DNA from: Pseudomonadales bacterium
Lineage (GTDB): Bacteria > Pseudomonadota > Gammaproteobacteria > Pseudomonadales > Azotimanducaceae
NCBI GenBank assembly: GCA_022822135.1
Contig: JAJECH010000060.1
Span: forward strand, 1-36,492
DNA: 36,492 bases
Direction of reading: 5' to 3'
Within the stretch, counting starts at the first letter, position 1, and the number at the start of each line of letters is the position of its first letter. The position numbers and the translations under genes were made by a program. The notes under the pieces are model-generated. The model was given only the letters and a program-made list of their open reading frames with translations. It had not been told where the DNA came from and ran no database searches. This document shows, piece by piece, positions 8,666 through 17,258 of this stretch.

Positions 8666-11197
8666 ATGAGGAAATCACTTTCCCTGATTTGCCTGTTGAC
8701 CTTGTGTTCGTCCTCTGCGTTGGGTCAAAGTAGTGGGACAACACCAACAGGTGGGGTGATGATCGAGGAGATCGTCGTCATCGGTACGCGCGCGAGGCTC
8801 GAGAGCCGCGCCGACGAATTACCTGTGCCGGTTGAAGTACACCAAGATTTTGAGTTAGCGCGGACGGGTGAAATCGATCTTGGCGCTGCGCTCACGAAGC
8901 TCGCACCATCTTTCAACTACTCACGTCTCGCTGTAGGCGATGGCGCATTGCTAAATGTAGCGACGCTACGTGGATTAGCACCCGACCAAACATTAGTCCT
9001 TGTTAACGGTAAACGGCGCCACAGCATGGCGTGGGTACGCGTGCTGGACGGCGTGATTGGCTATGGTACGGGTGGTACAGACATGCGCGCCATACCCTCG
9101 GCAGCGGTTAAACGCGTCGAAGTTCTACGAGATGGCGCGGCTGCTCAATACGGGTCGGACGCCATCGCAGGTGTGATCAATATTGCGCTTAAAGAAGGCA
9201 CCGACCACGAAATCATCGTCCACTCCGGCAGTGCTGGTAGCGCAGGTGGCGCTACACACGGGATGGCGTACAACGGAGGAATGTATCTCGCCGGTGGTGG
9301 CTTCCTAAATATCACAGGTGAGTGGTACACAGGAGATTCGCTTCGAAGGAATGGCGGCAACGGTGGCTACGACCCCGACTATCAGGATGTGCTTATAAGT
9401 GTCAGCTCGCCTTCTCATTCGGGACGTGGCGTGTTCTTTAACGGTTCACTGCCATTTCGTGCGGACGGCGAGTTGTATGCGTTCGGCGGCATTTCACAAC
9501 GCGAAGGTCGTTCGAGTGGTGCGTATCGATTCAAGTACAACTACTGGGACGGCATCGAAACCGGTAACGATACGTGGGACTTCGTACTGCCGAACTTCAT
9601 CAATTTCCACGAGCGCAACACGCACCCGGTGTACCCCGACGGGTTTGTACCGTATGAGGAGTCAGAAGTCGGGGACGACTCACTAGCTGTCGGTTGGCGT
9701 GGATCCTTAGCTGACTGGGAGACAGATTTAAGCGTCGCTTTTGGGCGAAGCCGATTCGATTTCGGCGTATCCGGCTCTATCAATGCTTCGATTGGCGCTA
9801 ACTATCTGGCACGGAATCCCAATGCAAGTGTTGCAGACATCATTGCAAACGCAGGACCCATGGACGGAGATAGCGGCGGTATAGAGTTCAAACAGCGCAC
9901 CACAAACCTCGATATTCGAAAGGCATTCGAAGGTGAATTTGAAACGGCGATTGCCGCAGGACTGGAGTCCCGACACGAAACATACCGTCAAATGGCGGGG
10001 GATGAAGCGTCCTGGTCGTGCGGATTACCGCACGTTTCCGACTTTAATGCCTTCGCGGTGGGACCAGACGGATCGCCGCTTGAAGGTGCCGTTGCCGCGT
10101 GTGGATTCCAAGGGTATCCCGGCTACAGTCCCTTGAACGCACTGGCTAGCGAAGGTAACCGCACGAGTCGTGCGGCGTACGGGGAAGTAGAAAGCAGTCC
10201 TACGGATGGTCTCTCGCTGGGAGCAGCTCTGCGAATGGAGGACTATAGCGATGCGGGTGCTCAGACCACAGGGAAATTCACGGTTCGACTTGCGTTGACT
10301 GAAGGATTGGCGTTGCGTGGTGCCGTATCGACGGGCTTTCGAGCCCCCAGTCTTTCGCAACGGCGATTCAATTCGATCCTCTTTGTCGGTAGTGAGACTG
10401 GAATAACGACAACTTACTCGGCGGGCGAGGGCGATGCGGTCGCGCGCGCATTCGGCATCGACTCACTCAAACATGAAACTTCGGATAACTGGAGTGCTGG
10501 GTTCATCTGGAAGTCGGACGAGAGGAACTTACGCTTTTCGGTTGACCTGTATGACACGGCGATTGAGGATCGTGTGGTGAGGTCCCAAGGATTAGATTGC
10601 GCGGGTGTTTCAGCCTGCGACGCAGTAAATGCGTCCACAGCGACCTTTTTCTTTAACGGGGTAGATACACAAACTCGCGGAGTCGATGTTTCGGCTTCCT
10701 GGGTACTGCCACTCGCGACCGGGGAACTGTGGTTTACTGCGAATGGGCACACCAACGACACCGAGATCACCGACGAGAACCTGCCGGATCGTGCGCCAGG
10801 AGATTTGAGCTTCGCAGATTACTTTGGAGGCTGGGGCGCGCTTACGCTCGAACGTGGTCAACCCAACAGTCAAGGCAATGTCAGTGTCGAGTGGCGCCGC
10901 GACGGATGGGGAACGCTGTTTCGGATGAATCACTTTGGGGAGGCGACTCAGAACCCGTTGGATACGGGTGAAATCACTGTCGATCCCGATCAAACATTTG
11001 ACGTTGAAGGCCGCTTGGATCGCGGTTCGTTTCAGGTATCGTTAGGCGTAAACAACCTGTTTGATACATTGCCAACGGCACTCGCCAAGACGCATTTGTC
11101 AAACGTGCTCTGGGGAATCCGTTACCCGACGGATACGCCTTATGGGTTAGGAGGTCGGATTGGATACGTTAGGTTCAACTATGTGTTTGACGGGTGA
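8666..11197 (+). CDS. TonB-dependent outer-membrane receptor
   Basis: An 843-residue TonB-dependent receptor. A signal peptide (about residues 1-20, ending ALGQ) is followed by a TonB-box-like EEIVVIGTR (34-42). The plug domain follows, with LRGLAPDQTLVLVNGKRRH (101-119) and VEVLRDGAAAQYGSDAIAG (151-169), then a 22-strand-type barrel ending FNYVFDG. The barrel carries segments typical of the family, such as LRGAVSTGFRAPSLSQRRF. The ligand cannot be told from sequence; no siderophore, vitamin or polysaccharide genes adjoin it. ATG at 8666 has GGGAGAG (8649-8655) upstream. Such receptors take up large substrates using energy from TonB-ExbBD, which are not encoded in this window. Confidence 0.95.
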   Translation: MRKSLSLICLLTLCSSSALGQSSGTTPTGGVMIEEIVVIGTRARLESRADELPVPVEVHQDFELARTGEIDLGAALTKLAPSFNYSRLAVGDGALLNVATLRGLAPDQTLVLVNGKRRHSMAWVRVLDGVIGYGTGGTDMRAIPSAAVKRVEVLRDGAAAQYGSDAIAGVINIALKEGTDHEIIVHSGSAGSAGGATHGMAYNGGMYLAGGGFLNITGEWYTGDSLRRNGGNGGYDPDYQDVLISVSSPSHSGRGVFFNGSLPFRADGELYAFGGISQREGRSSGAYRFKYNYWDGIETGNDTWDFVLPNFINFHERNTHPVYPDGFVPYEESEVGDDSLAVGWRGSLADWETDLSVAFGRSRFDFGVSGSINASIGANYLARNPNASVADIIANAGPMDGDSGGIEFKQRTTNLDIRKAFEGEFETAIAAGLESRHETYRQMAGDEASWSCGLPHVSDFNAFAVGPDGSPLEGAVAACGFQGYPGYSPLNALASEGNRTSRAAYGEVESSPTDGLSLGAALRMEDYSDAGAQTTGKFTVRLALTEGLALRGAVSTGFRAPSLSQRRFNSILFVGSETGITTTYSAGEGDAVARAFGIDSLKHETSDNWSAGFIWKSDERNLRFSVDLYDTAIEDRVVRSQGLDCAGVSACDAVNASTATFFFNGVDTQTRGVDVSASWVLPLATGELWFTANGHTNDTEITDENLPDRAPGDLSFADYFGGWGALTLERGQPNSQGNVSVEWRRDGWGTLFRMNHFGEATQNPLDTGEITVDPDQTFDVEGRLDRGSFQVSLGVNNLFDTLPTALAKTHLSNVLWGIRYPTDTPYGLGGRIGYVRFNYVFDG

Positions 11198-11413
11198 GAA
11201 TAACGTAAATCACATGAGAGAAGAGCGCCTCGTCTTATCGATGGGTTACGTTCACATCGGTCGACTGCGGTTTCACCCTGCACCATTGAGTTGTGTCGAG
11301 AGATATGTGTGAATCAGTAGTACTGCGTGGCCCAAAATCCAAGAGCAAGTCCGAGCGATCGAAGTGGATATTCCGCTGGATTTAACTGGACTTAAAGATT
11401 GATACAGGAGAGA

Positions 11414-11983
11414 ATGTTTTTCTGCAGATCTATTCTGGAAGACAAATTCGCAAAAGGTGTTAGATTGATCCGAAAATCAACCTGTTTCGTTGCATTAGCT
11501 TGTTTTGTAACTGCTCTGACGCAAGCTCAAGTCCCTAACGCGGACACGCCTGAGCCTCTACGAGCAATCGACTCAAATGGGGATGTCTCGTTAGAGTTTT
11601 TTCAATCGATATACGAGACACGTTTCAACCGATTAGATACTGACGGCGACGGGTTCGTGAGCAAATCGGAGTATCTTTTTCTGAGTCGTTATCCTGAAGC
11701 AGGGAAGCTTGAGTCAAGTGACGTTGATAAGGATGTTGAAGAACAAACCGATTTAGACGATTTGCCACCACAGATAAAGTCACAGTTAGAAACCGACAAA
11801 ATCGAATTCGAAATATTCGATCAAAATAAGGACGATCAGCTTAGCAAAGCTGAGATGATGGCACCTATTGACCAAGCGTCCCTTTTCGACGCGAATAAAG
11901 ACGGTAAACTCGACCAACGCGAAATGGAGGCGATAATGAAGCGAACACCTGATCTGAGCGCCGGACTGCAGCGCAAGAAGTAA
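11414..11983 (+). CDS. Secreted EF-hand calcium-binding protein
   Basis: A roughly 190-residue protein with an N-terminal signal sequence (hydrophobic CFVALACFVTAL, cleavage near TQAQ) and four EF-hand-like loops: DSNGDVSLEF, DTDGDGFVSKSE, DQNKDDQLSKAE and DANKDGKLDQRE. The second and fourth are near canonical. It likely binds calcium in the periplasm or outside the cell. Start choice is uncertain: ATG at 11414 has AGGAG (11406-11410) but with short spacing; TTG at 11465 (AAAGG seven bases upstream) would give a more compact signal peptide; TTG at 11399 is also open. The gene follows the TonB receptor by about 200 bp in the same direction. Confidence 0.85.
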   Translation: MFFCRSILEDKFAKGVRLIRKSTCFVALACFVTALTQAQVPNADTPEPLRAIDSNGDVSLEFFQSIYETRFNRLDTDGDGFVSKSEYLFLSRYPEAGKLESSDVDKDVEEQTDLDDLPPQIKSQLETDKIEFEIFDQNKDDQLSKAEMMAPIDQASLFDANKDGKLDQREMEAIMKRTPDLSAGLQRKK

Positions 11984-12021
11984 ACAAGGAAATCAGCTTT
12001 AGTCATTGACCCTCCCCAGTA

Positions 12022-12046
12022 CGGAAAGTACGGATTCCGAGTTTTT
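12022..12046 (+). terminator. Possible intrinsic terminator after the EF-hand gene
   Basis: CGGAA (12022-12026) and TTCCG (12035-12039) can pair across an eight-base loop and are followed by AGTTTTTC (T run 12042-12046), about 40 bases after the EF-hand stop codon. The stem is only five pairs, so the structure is weak. Confidence 0.35.
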
Positions 12047-12159
12047 CTTAAGAGTTACATCCACGACTTAGCCCAAACTTCATGGTGTCGTTTGCACTAG
12101 TCGGGGATTTGTGTGTTCCTTTTGCCACTCGTAACTCGAACGACTGAGAGGCATTGAAT

Positions 12160-12912
12160 TCAGAGTCCAGACATACCGAAATCAACGATCACGTCATCAA
12201 GACTCAAGACATGTGCGCGATCGGTGATGATTACTTCGCCGCTCACGTTGTCGATTGAAACATACTCGGATCGTATTAGGTTGACGTCGCCTTTGATATT
12301 AGAGGCGGTCACCCGTCCTCCGGAAACGTGCAGATTGCCGGACATGTCGGTTATGCGAACGTCCTTTGCGCGTTCCAGCGTAACGTTACCGCGGATCTCT
12401 GAAGCGATAGTGTTTGCGCCGATAGCGTAAAAGTCGCCAACTAGCCCCTGTACGCGTACGCGATCAGGTCCTTGGGCGTGCACATTCGTGTTAGGTGGAA
12501 CTGTGATGCGGTAGCTGATACTGAGATCTCTTCTGATTCGCCACGGCAACCCCCCAATCTGAATGGTGTTCCCTTCCTGCTTGATTAGGGGGTTCTTCGC
12601 AAGCTCTTCAAGTTGCTCGCGAATTCGGCGTTGACTCCAACGACCCGAAAATCCCGTAATCGTTGCTTCGACGGTCACGCGACCGTGATCGCCAGTTGCG
12701 ATGTGTGACGTGCCGCCCGTACCGTCGAACACCGACAGCTCAACTAGATCGTTTTCAGTTTCTAGTATTCGCTTAATCGTCTGCTCTTCTGCAGCAATTG
12801 AACTCAACCCAAAGAATCCCGCTATAACGAAGATAGCAGCACGGGCGACACTCGTGTTCCTTAAAAGCAGACCAAGAGACGCATAAGCCTTAATTTGGTG
12901 GATCGTAATCAA
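12160..12912 (-). CDS. Secreted GIN/DUF4097-like beta-repeat protein
   Basis: A 250-residue exported protein. After a hydrophobic segment (AAIFVIAGFFGLSSIAA) it carries short beta-rung repeats such as VRVQGLVGDFYAIGANTIASE, NVTLERAKDVRITDMSGNLHVSGG and VTASNIKGDVNLI, the pattern of the putative auto-transporter adhesin head GIN domain (DUF2807) and DUF4097. These families form small right-handed beta solenoids of unknown biochemical role. The likely start is TTG at 12912-12910, supported by GAGG six bases upstream; there is no in-frame ATG near the signal sequence, so the hydrophobic stretch begins rather far in (about residue 24). Confidence 0.65.
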   Translation of the reverse strand: MITIHQIKAYASLGLLLRNTSVARAAIFVIAGFFGLSSIAAEEQTIKRILETENDLVELSVFDGTGGTSHIATGDHGRVTVEATITGFSGRWSQRRIREQLEELAKNPLIKQEGNTIQIGGLPWRIRRDLSISYRITVPPNTNVHAQGPDRVRVQGLVGDFYAIGANTIASEIRGNVTLERAKDVRITDMSGNLHVSGGRVTASNIKGDVNLIRSEYVSIDNVSGEVIITDRAHVLSLDDVIVDFGMSGL

Positions 12913-13116
12913 CGGTCGCCTCGCTTTCTGATACTGTTCAATGGTGAATTGACGTCAGGATCTTCGTCTCGAAGTCGATTTAAGCGACTTAGCGACGTTG
13001 TCCTGAATTCAGAAATATGTCGTCGCTACGTCGGATTTTGTTCCTCGATCAGAGGAAATTGGATGAGGCAGTACTAGGAAGAAAGGAAGAGCATGTTCAG
13101 GAAGATGCTGAGCTCA

Positions 13117-13911
13117 TCATTCGCTGCATGACGGGATCAGACTAGAAGGTCGACACTCGTAATCGCGATACGTTATGCGTTCCGTGGATGATGCAGGGGC
13201 AAAGAAGAACTTGAATTTCCAGTCAACGGATAGCTCATCCAAAATCGATCGAACCATATCTGGTTCATATCGATAGTTTTGAGTCATTGTCATTGCTGCG
13301 ATCGTTGCGAAGAAATTGATTTTGTGCTTCTCGTTCATCGTGATCTTGGCTGTTTGAAGGGACCTGGTCGCCTTGTCGATCTCAAGCATGACACCACCTG
13401 GCGCGAATTCATCCTTCCCCACCTCGATGTTCTTCAAACCTACGTACGACACTCGTTCCGCGCTTTCGTGCTCTACCTTTAACGAGTCCCAATCAGTGTT
13501 GTGCCTAAGATCGTACCAAGCGTCTTCAGGGGTCATTCTCGTATAGCGGGGCGTTTTATTGCGTTCACGCTCGCGGGGTTCCCGATCCTCGATTGAAACT
13601 AGTGTCCACGGAGATTCGTTCTCCGACTGAGCATCGTATCGTTCGATTCGACTTGGAATGTAATCGAGTGTTGCGTCCAGTTCAAAACTACAGGCTGGGT
13701 GTGGTTCGTGTCCATTTAGGTCCATCGCTTGAACGATGAGCGCACGTTGATCCCCGTTCAGGTTAGGCATTTCAGCGTCAATGAGCCGGGTTTTCTCGAT
13801 GCAGTCTGATTCTGTGTCATCAGCTGTTGCGGAAGCGAGCCATATGGCGCTGACAACCACTAATAGTCGCGAGAGTGATCGTCTGTACTTTATTTGCGTG
13901 TATTCGCACAT
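13117..13911 (-). CDS. Secreted protein of unknown function
   Basis: A 264-residue protein with an N-terminal signal sequence (LSRLLVVVSAIWLASATA, cleavage near ATADD). I do not recognise the family with confidence. Visible features are a charged linker (REPRERERNKTPRYTR, about 110-126), a segment LKNIEVGKDEFAPGGVMLEID, and a C-terminal region with several aromatic residues ending in an ERITYRDYEC segment, a style seen in periplasmic proteins of gammaproteobacteria. Five cysteines could form disulphides. The ATG at 13911 has AAAGGA very close upstream. It lies in the same direction as the GIN-like gene, 204 bp away, and may share a transcript. Confidence 0.7.
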   Translation of the reverse strand: MCEYTQIKYRRSLSRLLVVVSAIWLASATADDTESDCIEKTRLIDAEMPNLNGDQRALIVQAMDLNGHEPHPACSFELDATLDYIPSRIERYDAQSENESPWTLVSIEDREPRERERNKTPRYTRMTPEDAWYDLRHNTDWDSLKVEHESAERVSYVGLKNIEVGKDEFAPGGVMLEIDKATRSLQTAKITMNEKHKINFFATIAAMTMTQNYRYEPDMVRSILDELSVDWKFKFFFAPASSTERITYRDYECRPSSLIPSCSE

Positions 13912-14132
13912 GTCCTTTTATGTCCTTCGTCGTCTTCTAGATTGAATTGAAGTCCGTACCGCTAGTTATTTCTGGCGCAGGAGTTTAGCGGGTTAGTTAG
14001 AGATGGATTCGGTCCTCTTACTCGCTGATGACAGGATGTCCAACTTCACCGGTAGACACTTATTGTGGGGCGATAGTTTCGGCGAATCGAAACGTTGACG
14101 AAATGCGTCGTTGGCTAGCTAGTAGATAAGTC

Positions 14133-15389
14133 CTACTCAAGCGTTAGAACGAATAATCCGTTTTGGATGTCACTGACGATGATGTTGCCGGAGGGGAAAA
14201 AGGGATAAACGCTCCATGCGCCTTCTAACGGGGCATCGTCGTGATCCATAAACGTGTCAAAGAAAGCAATCTCTGAGATCTCCTGCGCCGCGAGATCATC
14301 AAACTCCAATACGCGCAAACCGGCACTGTAGTTTGCTTGAAAGACACGGTTACCGAGCACGTACAAGTTGTGGTCGGTGGCTTGGGTATCGTGTTCATAC
14401 GCGTAGAGGTATTCGGGCGCGTCTAAATCGGATACGTCGATGACATGAGTACGGGTCTGCTGCGCAAATGTCGTCTCATCCAATTCGTCGCCAAGCAGAA
14501 AGTACCGGTGGTCTTCCGTCAGCCATCCTTGGTGTACATAAGCCTGTTGCTCATACGTCAAAGAGGAGATGGTCGCTGGCGATGACTTGTCGGATACATC
14601 CACGATTTCAAAGTGATCTTCGTTCGAGCTAAAACAGAGCTCTTTGTTAGCGTAATCAGAGTCGCTTCCCTCGTATACGACACACTGACTGTCGTGTGTT
14701 CTGACCGTCATGTGACAACCTGCAAATTGCGGGTTGTTCGGTATAGACAGGTCGATCATATGGAGACCCGCCTCACAGGTATCGGTAAGGACTGCGTATA
14801 TGAAACCGGTGTCCTCGTTAATCACAAGATTGTGAGAGTTCTCAAAGTCGCCGTAGACCGTGTCAGCCACGAATTCCTGAGGGGTCGTCTGATCTCGCAA
14901 TCGCGTTAAATCGAATACTTGCATGCCGTGCGCTCCGGCACGGTCGGCGACGACATACGCGTAGTTCTGGTATACCTTGATATCCCGCCAGAATGAACTT
15001 TCCGTTTCTGATGGTAGACGGCCGATATAGATGGATTCGTCTGGGTCGGTAATGTCCACGAACGCGGTGCCATTGCGCATTCCCATTAACGCATACTCAC
15101 GATTCGTTTCGGCGTCGTGCCAACCCCAGATGTCAGCGGCAAATTCACCACCTAATTCGTCGTTTGGAATATGGCTACGAAGCGCAATGCCTTGACACGC
15201 GAATCCACCCGATTGACCGTCTTCGCAAGGCTGTCCGACAGTGGCGGGAGGTGGTGGCGGGGGAGGTGGCGGCGGGGGAGGTGGCATCATTGGCGTCGGT
15301 GCTGTCACGATCGGTGCTGGATCACTGCCGCCGCCTCCGCAGCCCAGCAGCGACATCATGCACACTGAAACGACGACGAATCGAGGCAT
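14133..15389 (-). CDS. LVIVD-repeat (choice-of-anchor B) lipoprotein
   Basis: A lipoprotein with the lipobox LLGC (Cys 17 counted from ATG 15389), a Gly/Ser stretch, a low-complexity linker with 13 consecutive prolines, and a beta-propeller-like body. The body carries LVIVD-type repeats: GTAFVDITDPDESIYIGRL, MQVFDLTRLRD, LHMIDLSIPNNPQFAGC, FEIVDVSDKSSPATISSL, HVIDVSDLDAPEYLYAY, LRVLEFDDL. This is the architecture annotated as choice-of-anchor B family protein; function is unknown but surface exposure is likely. I prefer ATG 15389 to TTG 15395 because it places the n-region directly before the hydrophobic stretch; no strong ribosome site is visible. It lies 162 bp downstream of the methyltransferase gene. 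Confidence 0.88.
   Translation of the reverse strand: MPRFVVVSVCMMSLLGCGGGGSDPAPIVTAPTPMMPPPPPPPPPPPPPATVGQPCEDGQSGGFACQGIALRSHIPNDELGGEFAADIWGWHDAETNREYALMGMRNGTAFVDITDPDESIYIGRLPSETESSFWRDIKVYQNYAYVVADRAGAHGMQVFDLTRLRDQTTPQEFVADTVYGDFENSHNLVINEDTGFIYAVLTDTCEAGLHMIDLSIPNNPQFAGCHMTVRTHDSQCVVYEGSDSDYANKELCFSSNEDHFEIVDVSDKSSPATISSLTYEQQAYVHQGWLTEDHRYFLLGDELDETTFAQQTRTHVIDVSDLDAPEYLYAYEHDTQATDHNLYVLGNRVFQANYSAGLRVLEFDDLAAQEISEIAFFDTFMDHDDAPLEGAWSVYPFFPSGNIIVSDIQNGLFVLTLE
15246..15284. repeat. 15-bp tandem repeat coding the polyproline linker; G-rich on the plus strand
   Basis: The proline tract is coded by repeats of CCACCTCCCCCGCC(G/A) with a 15-bp period (two full copies plus a partial one). 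The plus strand is therefore a run of G blocks (GGG, GGGGG, GGGGG and many GG pairs) with short spacers, which could form a G-quadruplex. Because the unit is a multiple of three, slippage would lengthen or shorten the linker without breaking the frame. Confidence 0.7.
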
Positions 15390-15550
15390 GCTCAATTCGG
15401 TGACTGATCAGTATTTATCTTGTAATTCACGGGATTTAAACATAACTGACCGACCTACCACATATTAGACTTTAATGTCGAAAAAACTGCAAGGCGCCAG
15501 TCAAGTGCGCTTATGCTAGGCGTTCGACCATATCTGGTTACTCGCTTGTA

Positions 15551-16552
15551 TTAGGTCGGTTTGCGTGCCTTGTGAAAGTACATCGGCGTGAAGATGCCCA
15601 ATCGTCCTGCGGCTACCAGACTATCTGCAGCAATGTTGAGAATCTCCTGAACTTCGAACGCTCCTTTAGGCACAGCCCGTAATGATTGAAGGAGACGCAG
15701 AGTCAGCGAAGTCACTTTGCGACCGATAGTTGACCTTGGAAAGCCTCTCAAGGTCCTCACATTTCCTTCTAGAGGACTAAACCAAGGGGTATCGGGACTC
15801 GAGTCTAAAGCTCGGTCTCGGGTCTCAAGCAACTCAAATCCAACAGATTGCAAGCCATCATTTACTTCGTTGAACGAAACGATGTGCGGACACGCACTCC
15901 CAAATTCGATACCCTCCTTGAGCGCGCTATGTTCTGCGTTGTCTAGGTTGTTCAAAGGAGTCATGCACCATTCGTATCCAGCGAATATCCCACCAGGCTT
16001 CAATACTCGAAATATCTCAGCGTAGACCGCTTCTTTGTTAGGTGCGTGCGCAAGGGCTTCAATATGGTAAACAGCATCAAAGCTCCGATCCTGAGCGGGT
16101 ATTGCCATGAAGTCGCCGAGTAGGACGTGGCATAAGTCGTCCAATCTAAACTTCGTGTTGTACTCCTCACATTTGCTTAATTGGTATTCGGAGATGTTTA
16201 ACCCGGTAATCTCGGAACCGTATTTTTGTGCTAGCGAACGTAGTGGACCGCCAACACCACAACCAACATCTAAGACGTTCATACCTGGTCTCAATCCCAA
16301 TGCGTCACCAAGGAAGTACTGATGATTCGCTATAGCTTGTTCCAAGGACTCGCCGTGCATAGTAGGTGCAAAGTGAAACGACGGACCCCAACCAAATTCG
16401 TAGAAATCTGTCACTAGCTTGTAGTACCGCTCGACCATTGACGCATATTCGGCCGTACCGCTTGCTTGCGAGCTGCGGTAGCGTGCTAGCGTCTCGGCAG
16501 TGTTTTCAAGCTGGTCAGCTCTTGAACGAGAACTATCGATTTCGTGGGTCAC
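15551..16552 (-). CDS. Sterol C24-methyltransferase (ERG6/SMT)-like SAM-dependent methyltransferase
   Basis: A 333-residue class I methyltransferase whose features match sterol C24-methyltransferases and not only generic SAM enzymes. It has the aromatic region-I motif YEFGWGPSFHF (51-61), SAM motif I VLDVGCGVGGP (93-103), EALAHAP (165-171; eukaryotic enzymes have EATCHAP here), a post-SAM segment with VLKPGGIFAGYEWCMT (183-198), and a C-terminal Sterol_MT_C-like segment ending FTPMYFHKARKP. Length (about 335-380 in the family) fits. GTG at 16552 is the apparent start; the upstream ribosome site is weak. No squalene monooxygenase, oxidosqualene cyclase or CYP51 gene is in the window, so the substrate may be a sterol made elsewhere or scavenged, or a different isoprenoid. 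Family membership is strong; the substrate is an inference. Confidence 0.82.
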   Translation of the reverse strand: MTHEIDSSRSRADQLENTAETLARYRSSQASGTAEYASMVERYYKLVTDFYEFGWGPSFHFAPTMHGESLEQAIANHQYFLGDALGLRPGMNVLDVGCGVGGPLRSLAQKYGSEITGLNISEYQLSKCEEYNTKFRLDDLCHVLLGDFMAIPAQDRSFDAVYHIEALAHAPNKEAVYAEIFRVLKPGGIFAGYEWCMTPLNNLDNAEHSALKEGIEFGSACPHIVSFNEVNDGLQSVGFELLETRDRALDSSPDTPWFSPLEGNVRTLRGFPRSTIGRKVTSLTLRLLQSLRAVPKGAFEVQEILNIAADSLVAAGRLGIFTPMYFHKARKPT

Positions 16553-16612
16553 GAACTGTTCTTCTCATATCCGTTTTGAAAGGTGTTGAGGGGGAGCATT
16601 TGCACTAGGATT

Positions 16613-16930
16613 TCATTCCTCATCCGAAATCTCCTCACCGGTGTTATATAGGTAGTGGTTAACAGCTACCGACAATTCGCTCGATAGCTTCAATGCTGCA
16701 GGCAAACTCATAGAAATCCGCTCGGTGATTGATCCGTCGCCGTTAGCGTAAGCGAGTTCTACACAAACCCCCGCCCCATCGCACCAAATCGTCTCAAATT
16801 GCTTTAAACGTGACGGTACTTCGGGGCCGGTAGCATCACCATGAAAGTTAGGGGGAGGTGGGAACTTGTACTTCAATGTTCGACCTTTCGTTGATTTAGT
16901 TTTTTGAGAATCGACATTATTTCCCTTCAT
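16613..16930 (-). CDS. Small protein of unknown function, overlapping the upstream lipoprotein gene
   Basis: A protein of about 105 residues with a basic N-terminus followed by PPPPNFHG, a central FETIWCDGAGVCVELAYANGDG stretch and an acidic end (EEISDEE). No signal peptide or membrane segment is visible and I do not recognise the family. Its ATG (16928-16930) lies inside the last codons of the preceding lipoprotein gene, giving a 14-base overlap that suggests translational coupling; AAGGGA lies just after the ATG, not before it. The methyltransferase gene follows 60 bp downstream. Confidence 0.6.
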   Translation of the reverse strand: MKGNNVDSQKTKSTKGRTLKYKFPPPPNFHGDATGPEVPSRLKQFETIWCDGAGVCVELAYANGDGSITERISMSLPAALKLSSELSVAVNHYLYNTGEEISDEE

Positions 16931-17171
16931 TCGAGATAGCAACGGAAGGAACGACGTTAACAACCCGAATGGTGCTGTCCTGCTTCAAGACATCGAGTTG
17001 CCCCTCGGTCACGCACTTGGATTGCACGACCTCGGTAGCAATCTCGACGAAAGTCACAAGCTGCTGACCGGAAGTACACGCCTTCGTTGCGTCGAAGAAA
17101 TCTCCAATAAGTGCACAAGAAGCCAATGACAAGCAAAGAACAGAAATAGTGATTCGTTTGAGAGCGAACAT
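16917..17171 (-). CDS. Small lipoprotein of unknown function
   Basis: About 84 residues starting MFALKRITISVLCLSLASC, an n-region, hydrophobic core and lipobox (LASC) typical of bacterial lipoproteins, so the mature protein would begin at that Cys. The body (about 65 residues) has two further cysteines that might form a disulphide. The start is uncertain: ATG 17171 gives the cleanest signal, but ATG 17180 and GTG 17195 are also in frame and none has a clear ribosome site. It lies about 90 bp downstream of the protease gene and overlaps the next gene by 14 bases. Confidence 0.6.
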   Translation of the reverse strand: MFALKRITISVLCLSLASCALIGDFFDATKACTSGQQLVTFVEIATEVVQSKCVTEGQLDVLKQDSTIRVVNVVPSVAISNEGK

Positions 17172-17258
17172 TACGAACATCGAAAATGACCGCACGATGG
17201 AACACAGTGATCAAGCTTGCGACAAAGAGTGGTAGGCATCTTCAAACTGGGAGCAGCA

